Below are positions 54,097 through 63,654 of a DNA stretch of 64,000 bases, piece by piece (positions within the stretch are counted from its first letter, which is position 1; the number at the start of each line of letters is the position of its first letter). Both the position numbers and the translations under genes were made by a program. The notes below the pieces were generated by a model. It was not told where the DNA came from. It searched no databases and worked only from the letters and a program-made list of their open reading frames with translations. Source of the stretch: Henriciella sp. (lineage in GTDB: Bacteria > Pseudomonadota > Alphaproteobacteria > Caulobacterales > Hyphomonadaceae); assembly GCF_029936995.1 (NCBI RefSeq), contig NZ_JAPYRE010000002.1:434001-498000 (forward strand), read 5' to 3'.

Positions 54097-54122
54097 ACCC
54101 GTCAAAGCCATGGAACGCTGCT

Positions 54123-54800
54123 ATGAGATATCTTGCGCCAGTCTGTTTGCTGCTTGCGCTTTTGAGTGCGGGGTGTGCTTCCTCGCCGGATAGGGTCAGA
54201 CCGCCGACGGCCATTTCAACGACGGCGTCGGTCAAGGCCGAGCAGGGGCCATTCCAGCCGGATGCCAATCTCTATCTCTGTCCGAACGCGACCATAACCA
54301 ATGCCTTTGAGGCCGACAGCGGCAACCGGGTGATGAATTTCAATCCGGTTGTGCTGGTCGATGGGAAGGTCGTGATGACGCCCGTGCCGGTCAATAATGC
54401 CTGCATGACATCCGGCTTTGGCAGGCGGTTCGGACGCACCCACAAGGGACTTGATCTGAAAGCCCCGCTCCCGGCAACCATATATTCAGCTGCGCCGGGC
54501 ATAATCCGTGAAGCCGAGTATGGCAGTGGTTTTGGCAATAATGTCGTGATTGATCACGGGCAGGGCATTTTCACCCGCTATGCACACTTGGAGCGTTTCG
54601 CGCCGGGGATTCGTCCGGGGGTCGAAATCGGTTTCGGACAACCGCTCGGCACGATGGGACAGTCCGGCAATGCAACAGGCATTCACCTCCATTTCGAGGT
54701 GTTGAACGGCAATTACGATAATGCCCGGCGTTCCTTCGGGCTGAATGCGCGTAACCCGCTTTCCTTTCCGGCATATGGAATGCAGACGGCGAAAAGATAG
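54123..54800 (+). CDS. M23-family metallopeptidase lipoprotein
   Basis: 225 residues. Lipobox SAGC with lipidated Cys18. The LytM/M23 domain (about 95-200) has all Zn ligands: His107 and Asp111 in HKGLD, His190 in HLH, with His155 and His188 completing the active site. It is therefore a probable peptidoglycan endopeptidase anchored in the envelope, and not one of the degenerate LytM activators. Start ATG 54123. It is 26 bp after the monooxygenase, on the same strand, but the functions appear unrelated. Confidence 0.9.
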   Translation: MRYLAPVCLLLALLSAGCASSPDRVRPPTAISTTASVKAEQGPFQPDANLYLCPNATITNAFEADSGNRVMNFNPVVLVDGKVVMTPVPVNNACMTSGFGRRFGRTHKGLDLKAPLPATIYSAAPGIIREAEYGSGFGNNVVIDHGQGIFTRYAHLERFAPGIRPGVEIGFGQPLGTMGQSGNATGIHLHFEVLNGNYDNARRSFGLNARNPLSFPAYGMQTAKR

Positions 54801-54928
54801 CCACTTGTATTGGCAGCCTGTGAGCGCAATCAGGCAGGGTGCCGCTGGTAGCTGCAGTATGCACTCATACAAAGTTGACGAAGCGTCATGAATTTGTTTG
54901 CTACGTTTTCAGGCAAGGCGGACAGTTC

Positions 54929-55582
54929 ATGGCAATAGCAACAAAGACAGGCGTAACCAGCGGCAAGCGTGCGCGGACAAAAGCGGCCAACAGGCAAGCG
55001 ATACTTGCCGCGGCCCGCCAGGTATTTGCGCGCATAGGTTTCGATGCCACGACGATTCGCGACATCATCCGGGAGACAGATCTCGCTGCGGGAACTTTCT
55101 ACAATTACTTCCGGTCAAAAGAGGAAGTTTTCGAGGCGATTGCCGATCAAAGCACCCGGCGGTTCCGTCCTCTCCTGCAAACTGTCCGGGAGCAGGCAAC
55201 CAGTTTCGAGGAATATATAAGCGCCGCCTACAGGGCGTATTTCAGTTTCCTGAAAGCGCAGAATGAAGAGGCTGTGCGCGATGGGGCGCCGCATATGGCG
55301 CTGATCGGCGTACGCGTCGATACGCCGGAAATGCATGCCATCTTCGATGAGATCCGGATTGACCTCGAAGAGGTCGCGCGGACAACCAACATATCGCTCG
55401 AGGATTCGGAATTTCTCACTGCCGCCGCGATAGGGATTGCACGCGAAATCGGTGATCATATGCTGAAGCGGCGTCCGGCCGATGTGGAAGGCGCAACCCG
55501 TTTTGCCACGACGCTGTTGCTGGATGGCGGCAAGGCCCTTGCGACTTACGGCGAGAAGGACCCAGCCCCCTCCGCGCACTGA
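54929..55582 (+). CDS. TetR/AcrR-family regulator
   Basis: 217 residues. The HTH is classical: RQAILAAARQVFARIGFDAT, then TIRDIIRETDLAAGTFYNYF. The ligand domain is all-helical. It lies 15 bp upstream of the alpha/beta hydrolase gene on the same strand, so it may control that gene from within one operon. It is unrelated to the other two TetR genes of the window beyond the fold. ATG 54929 is chosen; the frame is open to 54839. Confidence 0.88.
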   Translation: MAIATKTGVTSGKRARTKAANRQAILAAARQVFARIGFDATTIRDIIRETDLAAGTFYNYFRSKEEVFEAIADQSTRRFRPLLQTVREQATSFEEYISAAYRAYFSFLKAQNEEAVRDGAPHMALIGVRVDTPEMHAIFDEIRIDLEEVARTTNISLEDSEFLTAAAIGIAREIGDHMLKRRPADVEGATRFATTLLLDGGKALATYGEKDPAPSAH

Positions 55583-55597
55583 ACAGGAGAATCGCGA

Positions 55598-56647
55598 ATG
55601 AGCCTTCAGGCCACGATAGCCAAGCTGCTGCTGAAGCTGCCTGACAGTATGCTGGTGAAGATGAGCGGCGGTAAGCCCGTCGAAATCAATGGCCGGGTGC
55701 TTGATCCACAGTTCCAGTTCATCGCACACGGCGCGCAAAAACAGCCCGCGATGTCTTCCCTGACCGCTCAGGAAGCGCGAGCTGCTTCTGCCATGGGGCT
55801 GGCGATGTTCGCCGACAAGCCGGAAAGTGGGGTCGACTGGACGGATGAAGAAATACCTTCCAGTGCGCGCCACAAGATCCCGGTGCGGCTCTATCGCCCG
55901 GAAAACCAGGACCCAAAGGCGCCGGTCATGGTCTATCTCCATTTTGGCGGCGGCGTGATTGGCGATCTTGAGACCAGCCACGTCTTCTGCACGATGCTGG
56001 CCAAGCGGGTGCGCTGCCCCATCGTTTCTGTCGATTACAGGCTTGCGCCAGAGCACAAGTTTCCGGCGGGTCTCCAGGACTGTATCGATGCCTATGAATG
56101 GGCGTTGCGCAATGGCCCCAGGCTGGGGGCTCCCTCAGGAGCCGCCACGATTGGCGGTGACAGTATGGGAGGGAATTTCTCCGCAATTGTCACACAGGAG
56201 ATGATGCGCGAGCGCAAACCGGTGCCGCTTCTGCAATTGCTTGTTTATCCCGCGACAGAGCTTGAGACAGAGTTCCCGTCCTATACCGCATATGGTGAGA
56301 CCTATCCCCTGTCTGCCGATACGATGCGGTGGTTCATGGAGCAGTATCTGCCCGACGGTCAGGACAAGTCGGACGTGCGCCTGTCACCGGCACAGGAAAC
56401 GCGGCTGGATGATCTGCCGCCAGCCATTATCGCCACGGCTGGATTCGATCCGCTTGTTGATGACGGAGCGGCCTATGCCGAACTGCTTCGCCGCTCGGGC
56501 GTGGACGTGACCTATAAATGTTATGATGGCCTGGCGCACGGCTTCACAGCCTTTACAGGCGTGGTCAAGAAAGCCCGTGAGGCCTGCGAAGAGATCGCCG
56601 GGCTTGTTGCCGAAGCTTATGCCGGACTGGATGTCCGGGAGGACTAG
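55598..56647 (+). CDS. Alpha/beta hydrolase of the hormone-sensitive-lipase family
   Basis: 349 residues. The oxyanion-hole HGGG motif appears as HFGGG (His115), the nucleophile elbow as GDSMGG (Ser189), and the acid and base as Asp284 (FDPLVDDG) and His314 (GLAHGFTAF). It hydrolyses short- to medium-chain esters in the cytoplasm. AGGAG lies 8 nt upstream of ATG. It follows a TetR gene closely, consistent with ligand-induced expression. Confidence 0.92.
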   Translation: MSLQATIAKLLLKLPDSMLVKMSGGKPVEINGRVLDPQFQFIAHGAQKQPAMSSLTAQEARAASAMGLAMFADKPESGVDWTDEEIPSSARHKIPVRLYRPENQDPKAPVMVYLHFGGGVIGDLETSHVFCTMLAKRVRCPIVSVDYRLAPEHKFPAGLQDCIDAYEWALRNGPRLGAPSGAATIGGDSMGGNFSAIVTQEMMRERKPVPLLQLLVYPATELETEFPSYTAYGETYPLSADTMRWFMEQYLPDGQDKSDVRLSPAQETRLDDLPPAIIATAGFDPLVDDGAAYAELLRRSGVDVTYKCYDGLAHGFTAFTGVVKKAREACEEIAGLVAEAYAGLDVRED

Positions 56648-57087
56648 TCGGGGCAAGAGATTGTCGGGATTTGTGTAGCGCACAGTGAAGACCCGTCAGG
56701 CGGTGTCCTTCACGTCGTAATGGCCCTGTGCCGACCGTTAAACGGACAGCAGTGCCAACAGAAATTCTTTTTGTGTCGAGTAAAGCTAGAGAAAAGATGC
56801 AGCGTAAGCGGCAACTGAAAGCAGGACGACGAAACAGATGAATATGATGCGCATGACACAAAACCGTAACATGATCTGTCAGTAAGCGCACGGACTGTTT
56901 TCAGCTCGTTATCCTGTTCAAACGTCCCATCAATTCTCCTGGCCGCGGTTGTGCGTAGTTCATCCGGCAGGTGTTACCCGTCCGAATATTTACATCACGA
57001 AAGATGAAGGAACGTTAGGAATACATGCGCGTTCACAAGAACAAGTTCCTGAACGGAGCCTTTGAGACCAAGAGGAGAGAACCACAA
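56648..57087. other. 440-bp region without a confident gene
   Basis: There is no well-supported ORF. It contains a short dyad CCGTT-A-AACGG (56735-56745) and a weak 22-codon minus-strand ORF (56786-56854) that would encode a single membrane helix but has no ribosome-binding site. The downstream part must hold the promoter and a fairly long leader of the OmpA-like gene. Confidence 0.6.
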
Positions 57088-57726
57088 ATGAAAACCTTTA
57101 TGATCGGCATTGCTGCTGCTGGCATGACACTGACAGCCTGCCAGAGCGGCGGCCTCTCACAGAATCAGGCTTATGGCGCAGGTGGTGGTGCTCTTGCGGG
57201 CGCAGCACTGGGCACGCTTGCTGGTGGTGATGATGGACGTAATGCCGCCATTGGCGCTGCTCTTGGCGCGCTCGCCGGTGGTGCAGCAGGCACCTACATG
57301 GACCGTCAGGAGCGTGAGCTTCGCCAGCGGACTGCCGGTACAAATATTCAGGTGGAGCGTCAGGGCGACCAGATCGCCATGACCATGCCGTCCAGCGTAA
57401 CATTCGCAGTCGATAGTGCTGACCTGAAGCCGGAATTTTACGGCCCGCTGAATGAAGTGGCGGCAACCCTGGTCAACTATCCAAGAACTGCTGTAGATGT
57501 TGTTGGCCACGCATCGGCCGATGGCCCGGATGACTATAACCAGCGCCTGTCAGAGCGCCGCGCGAATTCTGTGGCAAACTATCTGACCAGCCAGGGCGTT
57601 CAGCCGGTCCGTATCCAGGCACGCGGTATGGGCGAGTCCCAGCCGATTGCAAGTAACGATACCCAAGCTGGCCGCGCTGCAAACCGGCGCGTGGAAGTGC
57701 TGCTAACGCCAGTCACACAAAGCTAG
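57088..57726 (+). CDS. OmpA-family lipoprotein with glycine zipper
   Basis: 212 residues. Lipobox LTAC (Cys18). Residues 28-72 are a double glycine-zipper region (GAGGGALAGAALGTLAGG, GAALGALAGGAAGTYMDR) likely to associate with membrane. The OmpA C-terminal domain (about 105-205) binds peptidoglycan: FAVDSADLKPEF, VVGHASADGP, NQRLSERRANSVANYL. The domain order matches the YiaD family. AGAGGAGAG is 8 nt before ATG 57088; the frame opens at 57025. It probably stabilises the outer membrane. Confidence 0.92.
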   Translation: MKTFMIGIAAAGMTLTACQSGGLSQNQAYGAGGGALAGAALGTLAGGDDGRNAAIGAALGALAGGAAGTYMDRQERELRQRTAGTNIQVERQGDQIAMTMPSSVTFAVDSADLKPEFYGPLNEVAATLVNYPRTAVDVVGHASADGPDDYNQRLSERRANSVANYLTSQGVQPVRIQARGMGESQPIASNDTQAGRAANRRVEVLLTPVTQS

Positions 57727-57750
57727 GCATATTGCACAATTCGTTCGAAT

Positions 57751-57780
57751 AAGGCCGCAGGTTTTATGATCTGCGGCCTT
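57751..57780. terminator. Hairpin terminator between the OmpA-like gene and TetR paralogue B
   Basis: Perfect 10-bp stem AAGGCCGCAG/CTGCGGCCTT with a 10-nt loop lies between two convergent stops, and can serve both. T-runs are weak on both sides. Confidence 0.75.
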
Positions 57781-57786
57781 TCTGAT

Positions 57787-58434
57787 TCAGGCGTCTCCCG
57801 ACCCTGTTCCTTCAGGGTCGTTGGCCAGTCCATTCAGCATCCAGTTGGCCATGAGGCTGAACTGGCGATCATAATCTATGGGGACGGGATCTTTGTCGCC
57901 AAGAATGACTTTCCTGAATGCCATGGTGGAGGCATTCGTGATGATCATGTTGGCAGCCACACGCGCGGTCGAGTAATTGACCGGGCCGCCTTTCGACTTG
58001 ACGAGGCGTTCCGCAACGGCAGCCGTACCCGGTTCGACGAGGTACCGGACATAGGCGGCGAAAATGTCCACATCGATCAGGCTTTCACGAATGCCGAAGA
58101 CGTGCGCGTTGATGTAGCGGCTGTCCTTGCTCATCTGCTTGGCAATTTCCGTGTAATCCTCAATAGCTTCGTGGATCGTTGGAAATGCCTGACCGAGCGC
58201 TGCACGCAGCGGTGCAACACTGTCGTGAAAATGTTTGAGAAGAGCCAGTACCAGACCGGTCCTGTTCTCGAAGTAGTGTTTCAAGGTTGGTTCGGAGGTC
58301 TCAGCGGCGATCGCCATTTGCCGGAGCGAAGGAACGAAGACGTTCTCCGTGAGGACGTAATCGGTCAGCTTTTCAAGCAGGGCGACGCGTTTTTCTTGAT
58401 GATCCTGATTTTTGACACCAACGGGCCTGGCCAT
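57787..58434 (-). CDS. TetR-type transcriptional regulator, paralogue B
   Basis: 215 residues. HTH VPSLRQMAIAAETSEPTLKH, then a helical C-terminal domain. The first 60 residues are about two-thirds identical to the regulator at 32125 and the similarity continues (HVFGIRES, NW MLNGL region). Both are 'orphan' regulators beside unrelated surface-protein genes (tadE/tadG there, an OmpA-like lipoprotein here). It is convergent with the latter. Ligand and targets are unknown. The start ATG 58434 gives MARPVGVKNQD, matching the paralogue exactly in position. Confidence 0.82.
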   Translation of the reverse strand: MARPVGVKNQDHQEKRVALLEKLTDYVLTENVFVPSLRQMAIAAETSEPTLKHYFENRTGLVLALLKHFHDSVAPLRAALGQAFPTIHEAIEDYTEIAKQMSKDSRYINAHVFGIRESLIDVDIFAAYVRYLVEPGTAAVAERLVKSKGGPVNYSTARVAANMIITNASTMAFRKVILGDKDPVPIDYDRQFSLMANWMLNGLANDPEGTGSGDA

Positions 58435-58560
58435 GCGTATTTTTCTCCTGATGGGCGAGTATCGCTGAGCCAGTCACGCCTCACAATAGAATTATTACAT
58501 AACCTTAATTAAGAGTGCTGAATTTTGATGAGCGACGAAGTTGTCCCTGTTGTCCACAAA

Positions 58561-58586
58561 AAAGCCGGAGCGTGCGCCCCGGCTTT
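58561..58586 (-). terminator. Rho-independent terminator of the beta-oxidation operon
   Basis: 11-bp stem AAAGCCGGAGC/GCCCCGGCTTT with one mismatch and a GTGC loop. On the minus strand it is followed by further T residues, 28 bp beyond the fadJ-like stop. Confidence 0.85.
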
Positions 58587-58613
58587 CGATTATCAGTCTG
58601 AGTTGCCTGCTTT

Positions 58614-60842
58614 TTAGGCGGCTGCTTTCTGTTTTGCATCGGCCGGCGGAAAGCGGTCATAGAACCCTTCGCCCTTGGCGGCCATGTCTTTGAGAAGCTG
58701 TGGCGGTTCGAAACGTTCACCATACTTCGCAGCCAGCTTCTCGGCTTCTTCGACGAACGGTTTGATGCCCCAGATCAGGTCGACATAAGAGCAGCAGCCG
58801 CCGGTATAGGGCGCGAAGCCCCAGGCCAGGATGGAGCCGATGTCGCCATCGCGCGCATCCGTGATGACGCCTTCCTCGAAGCAGCGGGCCACCTCGATCG
58901 CCTGACGGATCAGGAACCGGTTGGTCAGCTCTTTCTTGAGGTCTGGCGGACACTCATCGACCTTGATATCCATACGGGTGTTGAGGTCGGGCCAGAGCTT
59001 CTCCGGCTTGCCCTTTTCATTATAGTCGTAAAAGCCCTTACCAGCCTTGCGGCCGACCCGGCCACTATCCTCGACCAGCCAGGCCAGGAACTGCGTGCGG
59101 TCATCCTTCTGGATGTCCTGGCCCATAGCTTCAGCGGTGGCGCGGGTCACCTTAAGCGCGGTATCGAGCCCCACGGAGTCGGAGACTTCCAGTGGCCCCA
59201 TCGGCATACCGGACTGGCGTCCGACATTCTCGATGATGGCAGGCTTGATCCCCTCGGCCAGCATTTCCATGCCTTCGCGTGTATAGGTGCCGAAGCAGCG
59301 CGAGGTATAGAAGCCGCGGCTGTCATTGACCGAGATCGGCGTCTTGCGGATGGCGAGGACATAGTCGATCGCCTTGGCCAACGTTGCCTCGCTTGTCTCC
59401 TTGCCGGAAATAATCTCGACCAGACCCATTCGCTCGACCGGCGAGAAGAAGTGGATGCCGATGAAGTTCGTAGGGCGCTTGGACGCCTTGGCGAGACCGG
59501 TGATCGGTAGAGTGGAGGTATTCGACCCGAAGACGGCGTCTTCGCCGAGGACGGCTTCCGCTTGTTGGGTGATCTTGGCTTTCAGCTCCTCGTTTTCGAA
59601 CACGGCCTCGACGACGAGGTCGGCACCCTTGACGTCGTTATAGTCGTCAGTCGTGGTGATTAGGTCGAGCAGCTTGTCGCCTTTCTCCTGGGTGGACTTG
59701 CCACGCGAAACATCCTTCTCGACAAGACGGCGTGAATAGTCCTTGCCCTTCTCGGCATTCTCCTTGGAGACATCGACAAGAACGGTCGGGATGCCGGCCT
59801 TGGCCTGGACATAGGCAATGCCTGCGCCCATTAGGCCGGCGCCGATGACGGCGATCTTCTTGAACTCGGTCTTGGGGTGGCCTTCCGGACGGTTGCCGCC
59901 CTTCGACAGGGCCTGCGTCGACAGGAAGAGCGAGCGTATCATCGCCTTCGACTCTGGCCGCTGTTGGGTGTTGATGAAGTAGCGTGTCTCAATGCGCAGG
60001 CCAGCGTCGATCGGCACCTGGATGCCTTCATAGACGCAGGAGAGGATGTTCTTCTGGGCAGGGTAATTGCCATAGGTATTGGCCGCCAGCATCATGTTGG
60101 ACATGGTCGCGACCTGTCCGGCGCCCGGGTGCTTGTGCACCACGCCACCCGGCACCTTGAAGCTTTTTTCGTCCCACGGAGCTTTTGCTTCCGGGTTCGC
60201 CTTCACCCAGGCTTTCGCCTTTTCGACGACCTGGTCGCCGGACGCCAGTTCGTTGATAACGCCCATCTTGTGGCCTTTTTCGGCGTCGAAGCTTTTGCCC
60301 TGAAGGATCAGGGGAAGCGCTTCCTGGACGCCGACTAGGCGCGGCAGACGCTGTGTGCCGCCGGCCCCCGGCAGGAGACCGATCTTGGCTTCCGGCAGGC
60401 CGAATTGCTGTTTGGGATTGTCGTTCGCCGCGACGCGGTAGTGACAGGCGAGCGCAACCTCAAGGCCGCCGCCAAGGGCAAGCCCGTTCAGCGCGCAGGC
60501 AACCGGCTTGCCGCAGGTTTCCAGCTCGCGCAGCGTCTTGTTGAGCGCGAACCCCTGATCGAAGCGGGCTTTGAGTTTTTCATCCTCGCTCTGGCTGGCG
60601 CTCGCGCTTTCCGAGCGGTTACCCATCTCGCCGAGGTCTGCGCCGGCACAGAAGCCGCTGGGCTTGCCTGACGACACGACCAGGCCCTTGATCTTGTCGT
60701 TCTCGGCAACCTCTTTGGAGATTGCAATAATGTCGGCAACAGCCTGACCGGTCAGCGTGTTCATGCTGCGGCCCGGCACGTCGAATACGGCGTGTGCGAT
60801 ACCATCGCCGTCAATGTCGAATTTGAAGGTTTCGAGTTCCAT
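58614..60842 (-). CDS. fadJ: FadJ/FadB-like fatty acid oxidation multienzyme
   Basis: 742 residues. Residues 1-300 are an enoyl-CoA hydratase (crotonase) domain with [11 protein letters not shown] and [16 protein letters not shown]. From about 325 there is the 3-hydroxyacyl-CoA dehydrogenase, with NAD-binding [37 protein letters not shown] and a C-terminal helical domain. It does the second and third steps of beta-oxidation, working with the thiolase two genes upstream. ATG 60842 gives the usual N-terminus; the frame is open far upstream through the small Gly-rich ORF but is not plausible there. Confidence 0.95.
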   Translation of the reverse strand: MELETFKFDIDGDGIAHAVFDVPGRSMNTLTGQAVADIIAISKEVAENDKIKGLVVSSGKPSGFCAGADLGEMGNRSESASASQSEDEKLKARFDQGFALNKTLRELETCGKPVACALNGLALGGGLEVALACHYRVAANDNPKQQFGLPEAKIGLLPGAGGTQRLPRLVGVQEALPLILQGKSFDAEKGHKMGVINELASGDQVVEKAKAWVKANPEAKAPWDEKSFKVPGGVVHKHPGAGQVATMSNMMLAANTYGNYPAQKNILSCVYEGIQVPIDAGLRIETRYFINTQQRPESKAMIRSLFLSTQALSKGGNRPEGHPKTEFKKIAVIGAGLMGAGIAYVQAKAGIPTVLVDVSKENAEKGKDYSRRLVEKDVSRGKSTQEKGDKLLDLITTTDDYNDVKGADLVVEAVFENEELKAKITQQAEAVLGEDAVFGSNTSTLPITGLAKASKRPTNFIGIHFFSPVERMGLVEIISGKETSEATLAKAIDYVLAIRKTPISVNDSRGFYTSRCFGTYTREGMEMLAEGIKPAIIENVGRQSGMPMGPLEVSDSVGLDTALKVTRATAEAMGQDIQKDDRTQFLAWLVEDSGRVGRKAGKGFYDYNEKGKPEKLWPDLNTRMDIKVDECPPDLKKELTNRFLIRQAIEVARCFEEGVITDARDGDIGSILAWGFAPYTGGCCSYVDLIWGIKPFVEEAEKLAAKYGERFEPPQLLKDMAAKGEGFYDRFPPADAKQKAAA

Positions 60843-60864
60843 CTCTTGTCGTTCCTCTTGAAGA

Positions 60865-61077
60865 CTAGTCCCGGGTGGGATCGTCATCTTCTGTGCTGTC
60901 CTGTTTGTTTTCTTCCCTGAGCTGGGCCTTGCCGAAGGCCGGGGCGAGCCCGATCCCGATGGCGAGCCCGGCGCCGATAAAGGCCATGTTGCCAAGTGCG
61001 ACGCCAAGCCCCGCCCCAATGGCAATGCCGATTGCTATTCCGACCGGCAGGCCTTTCTCGAACGCCTCATTGCCCAT
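60865..61077 (-). CDS. Glycine-zipper membrane protein within the beta-oxidation operon
   Basis: 70 residues. After MGNEAFEKGLP there are two hydrophobic stretches rich in GxxxG spacing (GIAIGIAIGAGLGVALG and FIGAGLAIGIGLAPAFG), then a polar acidic tail ending DDDPTRD. The start ATG follows the thiolase stop directly (TAGATG), so it is translationally coupled. I know no named family. It could oligomerise in the inner membrane or anchor the enzymes there. Its GC-rich, repetitive code also leaves some doubt that it is translated. Confidence 0.6.
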   Translation of the reverse strand: MGNEAFEKGLPVGIAIGIAIGAGLGVALGNMAFIGAGLAIGIGLAPAFGKAQLREENKQDSTEDDDPTRD

Positions 61078-62283
61078 CTAGACACGCTCAATGATCGTGG
61101 CTGTGCCCATGCCCGCGCCAACGCACAGTGTGACGAGGGCGGTTTCCTTGTCGGAACGCTCCAGCTCGTCGACCATGGTGCCGAGCAGCATGCCGCCGGT
61201 CGCGCCCAGCGGGTGACCGAAGGCAATCGCGCCGCCGTTTACGTTCATCTTCTCGTGTGGAATGTCGAGCAGGTGCATCATCAGCATCGGGACGGAGGCG
61301 AACGCTTCGTTCAGCTCGTAGATGTCAATGTCGCCGACATCCATACCAGCCTTCATCAGGGCCTTGCGCGTCACAGCCGTCGGGCCTGTCAGCATGATGC
61401 CCGGCTCGGACCCGATGGACGCCATGGCGCGGATGCGGGCACGTGGCTTCATGCCCGTGCGCTCGCCCATTTCCTTCGAGCCGAAGAGAACGGCAGACGC
61501 GCCGTCCACGATACCTGAGGAGTTCCCGGCATGGTGAACGTGGTCGATGGCTTCAAGCTCGGGATAGCGCTGCTTGATAACCTCGTCGAAGCCCATGCCG
61601 CCCATGCCTGCGAAGGAGGGCTGAAGCCCGGCCAGCGACTGCATGTCGGCTTCCGGGCGCATGTGTTCGTCATGGTCGAGAATGGTTGCGCCCATCTGGT
61701 CCTTCACCGGGACGATGGATTTCGCAAAGCGGTTTTCCTTCCAGGCGGTCGCGGCGCGCTTCTGGGACTCGACGGCATAGGCATCGACATCATCGCGGGA
61801 GAAGCCCCACTTGGTGGCGATCGTGTCAGCGCCAATGCCCTGCGGGGCGAAATACGTTTTCAGCGCGACCTGCGGGTCGGTGGACCACGCGCCGCCAGCT
61901 GCGCCCATCGGCACGCGCGACATGCTTTCCACGCCGCCACCGATGGCCATGTCGGCCTCGCCGGACATCACCTTGGCGGCCGCCATGTTGCAGGCTTCCA
62001 GACCCGAGGCACAAAAGCGGTCGATCTGAACGCCAGCGGTCGTCTCGGCATACTCTGCGTTCAGCACTGCGATACGGGCAATGTCGCCGCCCTGTTCGCC
62101 AACCGGCGAGACGCAGCCAAGAACGACATCGTCGACATATTTGGTGTCTAGCTCATTGCGCTCACGCACTGCCGAAAGCGCCTGCGAGGCGAGCGACAGG
62201 GACGTGATTTCATGCAGCGAACCGGTTTTCTTGCCTTTGCCGCGCGGGGTACGCACGGCGTCGTAAACATAGGCTTCGGTCAT
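61078..62283 (-). CDS. Acetyl-CoA acyltransferase (thiolase, FadI/FadA-like)
   Basis: 401 residues. The nucleophile Cys91 lies in [10 protein letters not shown], the conserved His in [11 protein letters not shown] and the second Cys in TLCVGAGMG. It cleaves 3-ketoacyl-CoA with CoA to acetyl-CoA and the shortened acyl-CoA, the last step of beta-oxidation. Its location between the acyl-CoA dehydrogenase and the FadJ-like gene supports a degradative role over biosynthetic acetoacetyl-CoA formation. AAGGAG is 9 nt upstream of ATG. Confidence 0.93.
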   Translation of the reverse strand: MTEAYVYDAVRTPRGKGKKTGSLHEITSLSLASQALSAVRERNELDTKYVDDVVLGCVSPVGEQGGDIARIAVLNAEYAETTAGVQIDRFCASGLEACNMAAAKVMSGEADMAIGGGVESMSRVPMGAAGGAWSTDPQVALKTYFAPQGIGADTIATKWGFSRDDVDAYAVESQKRAATAWKENRFAKSIVPVKDQMGATILDHDEHMRPEADMQSLAGLQPSFAGMGGMGFDEVIKQRYPELEAIDHVHHAGNSSGIVDGASAVLFGSKEMGERTGMKPRARIRAMASIGSEPGIMLTGPTAVTRKALMKAGMDVGDIDIYELNEAFASVPMLMMHLLDIPHEKMNVNGGAIAFGHPLGATGGMLLGTMVDELERSDKETALVTLCVGAGMGTATIIERV

Positions 62284-62329
62284 TTCGGGAGCTCCTTTCA
62301 GGATAACTTCAAGTCTTGGGATTCTGGGA

Positions 62330-63493
62330 TTACATCGTCCGTGCGATCAGCATCTTCATCACCTCGTTGGCGCCGCCATAGATGCGCTGGACGCGGGCGT
62401 CGGCATACATCTGGCCGATCGGGTACTCGTCCATGTATCCGTAGCCGCCATGCAGCTGCAGGCACTCGTCGATGATCTTGCACTGAAGGTCGGAGATCCA
62501 GTATTTCGACATCGACGCGGTGGCCGCATCGAGCTTGCCCTGGATCAGCAGTTCCGTGCAGTGATCCGCGAAGACCTTGGCGACGGTCGCTTCTGTCTTG
62601 CATTCGGCGAGCTTGAACTGCGTGTTCTGGAAATCCCAGATCGTGCCGCCAAACGCCTTGCGCTGCTTGACGTACTCGACTGTCTCATTGATGGCGCGCT
62701 CGATCATCGCCACGCCTTGTAGCCCGATGATGTGACGCTCCTGCGGCAGCTTCTGCATCAGCTGCACGAAGCCCTGGCCTTCTTCCGCGCCGAGGAGGTT
62801 CGAGGTTGGCACGCGCACATCATTGAAGAACAGCTCGGATGTGTCGGCGGCTTTCTGGCCGATCTTCTCAAGGTTGCGGCCACGCTCGAAGCCCTCGACC
62901 TCGTCGGTTTCGACGCAGACGAGCGAAATGCCTTTCGCGCCCTGGCTCGGGTCGGTCTTGGTGACGACAACGATGAAGTTCGCGGTCTGGCCATTGGAGA
63001 TGAAGGTTTTCTGGCCGTTGATGACGTAGTGATTGCCATCCTTCTTGGCGGAGGTCTTCACCGCCTGGAGGTCAGAGCCGGTGCCCGGCTCGGTCATCGC
63101 GATGGCAGCAATCAGCTCACCGGAGGCGAGCTTCGGCAGCCACTTCTTCTTCTGTTCCTCGGAGCCGAAAGCCTCGATATAGGGCGCGATGATGCCATTG
63201 TGCAGCGTGATGCCAAAGCCGTCGATGCCCTTCCACTGCTGCTGTTCGATGATGACGGCCTCGTGGCGGAAGTCACCGCCGGCCCCGCCATACTCTTCCG
63301 GCATGGAGGCGCAGAGGATGCCAGCCTCACCGGCCTTCTTCCACATCTCCTGCGGGACGTAGCCCTGCTTGCGCCATTCATCGACATGCGGGGCGCATTC
63401 GCGCTCAAAGAACTGTCCGACGGCGTCGGAAAAGATCGAGATTTCTTCATCCTGGCGCCATTTGGCTGGCGGTACATCAAGGACGTTTTGCAT
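62330..63493 (-). CDS. Acyl-CoA dehydrogenase
   Basis: 387 residues, FAD enzyme making the 2,3-double bond of acyl-CoA. Typical segments are [20 protein letters not shown] (flavin and substrate binding), [13 protein letters not shown], the [13 protein letters not shown] region, and [21 protein letters not shown] with [16 protein letters not shown] (C-terminal flavin contacts). Chain-length range is not predictable. AAGGGAG abuts the first ATG (63502) and so must serve the second, at 63493. It is 46 bp before the thiolase gene on the same strand. Confidence 0.93.
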   Translation of the reverse strand: MQNVLDVPPAKWRQDEEISIFSDAVGQFFERECAPHVDEWRKQGYVPQEMWKKAGEAGILCASMPEEYGGAGGDFRHEAVIIEQQQWKGIDGFGITLHNGIIAPYIEAFGSEEQKKKWLPKLASGELIAAIAMTEPGTGSDLQAVKTSAKKDGNHYVINGQKTFISNGQTANFIVVVTKTDPSQGAKGISLVCVETDEVEGFERGRNLEKIGQKAADTSELFFNDVRVPTSNLLGAEEGQGFVQLMQKLPQERHIIGLQGVAMIERAINETVEYVKQRKAFGGTIWDFQNTQFKLAECKTEATVAKVFADHCTELLIQGKLDAATASMSKYWISDLQCKIIDECLQLHGGYGYMDEYPIGQMYADARVQRIYGGANEVMKMLIARTM

Positions 63494-63615
63494 AGGGTCC
63501 ATCTCCCTTGGCGTGGCTTGACGACAGGTTGTCGTTTACGTTCACGTCAACATATACGGCTCGGCGTCTTGTGGCGCGAGTCCTCACGCAACGTCATCTT
63601 GCAGCATTTAGCAGA

Positions 63616-63635
63616 CCCCGCTTTCCGGAGCGGGG
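63616..63635. other. Inverted repeat between two acyl-CoA dehydrogenase genes
   Basis: Perfect 7-bp dyad CCCCGCT/AGCGGGG with a 6-nt centre, 20 bp beyond the upstream gene's stop. No T-run is present. It may be a weak terminator or an operator for the promoter of the downstream beta-oxidation operon. Confidence 0.4.
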
Positions 63636-63654
63636 CTGGCTGGTATTTTGCCGC

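Noticed and set aside
56786..56854. 22-codon minus-strand ORF with one hydrophobic helix
   Set aside because: No ribosome-binding site and no neighbouring gene to couple with; short hydrophobic ORFs arise easily by chance.
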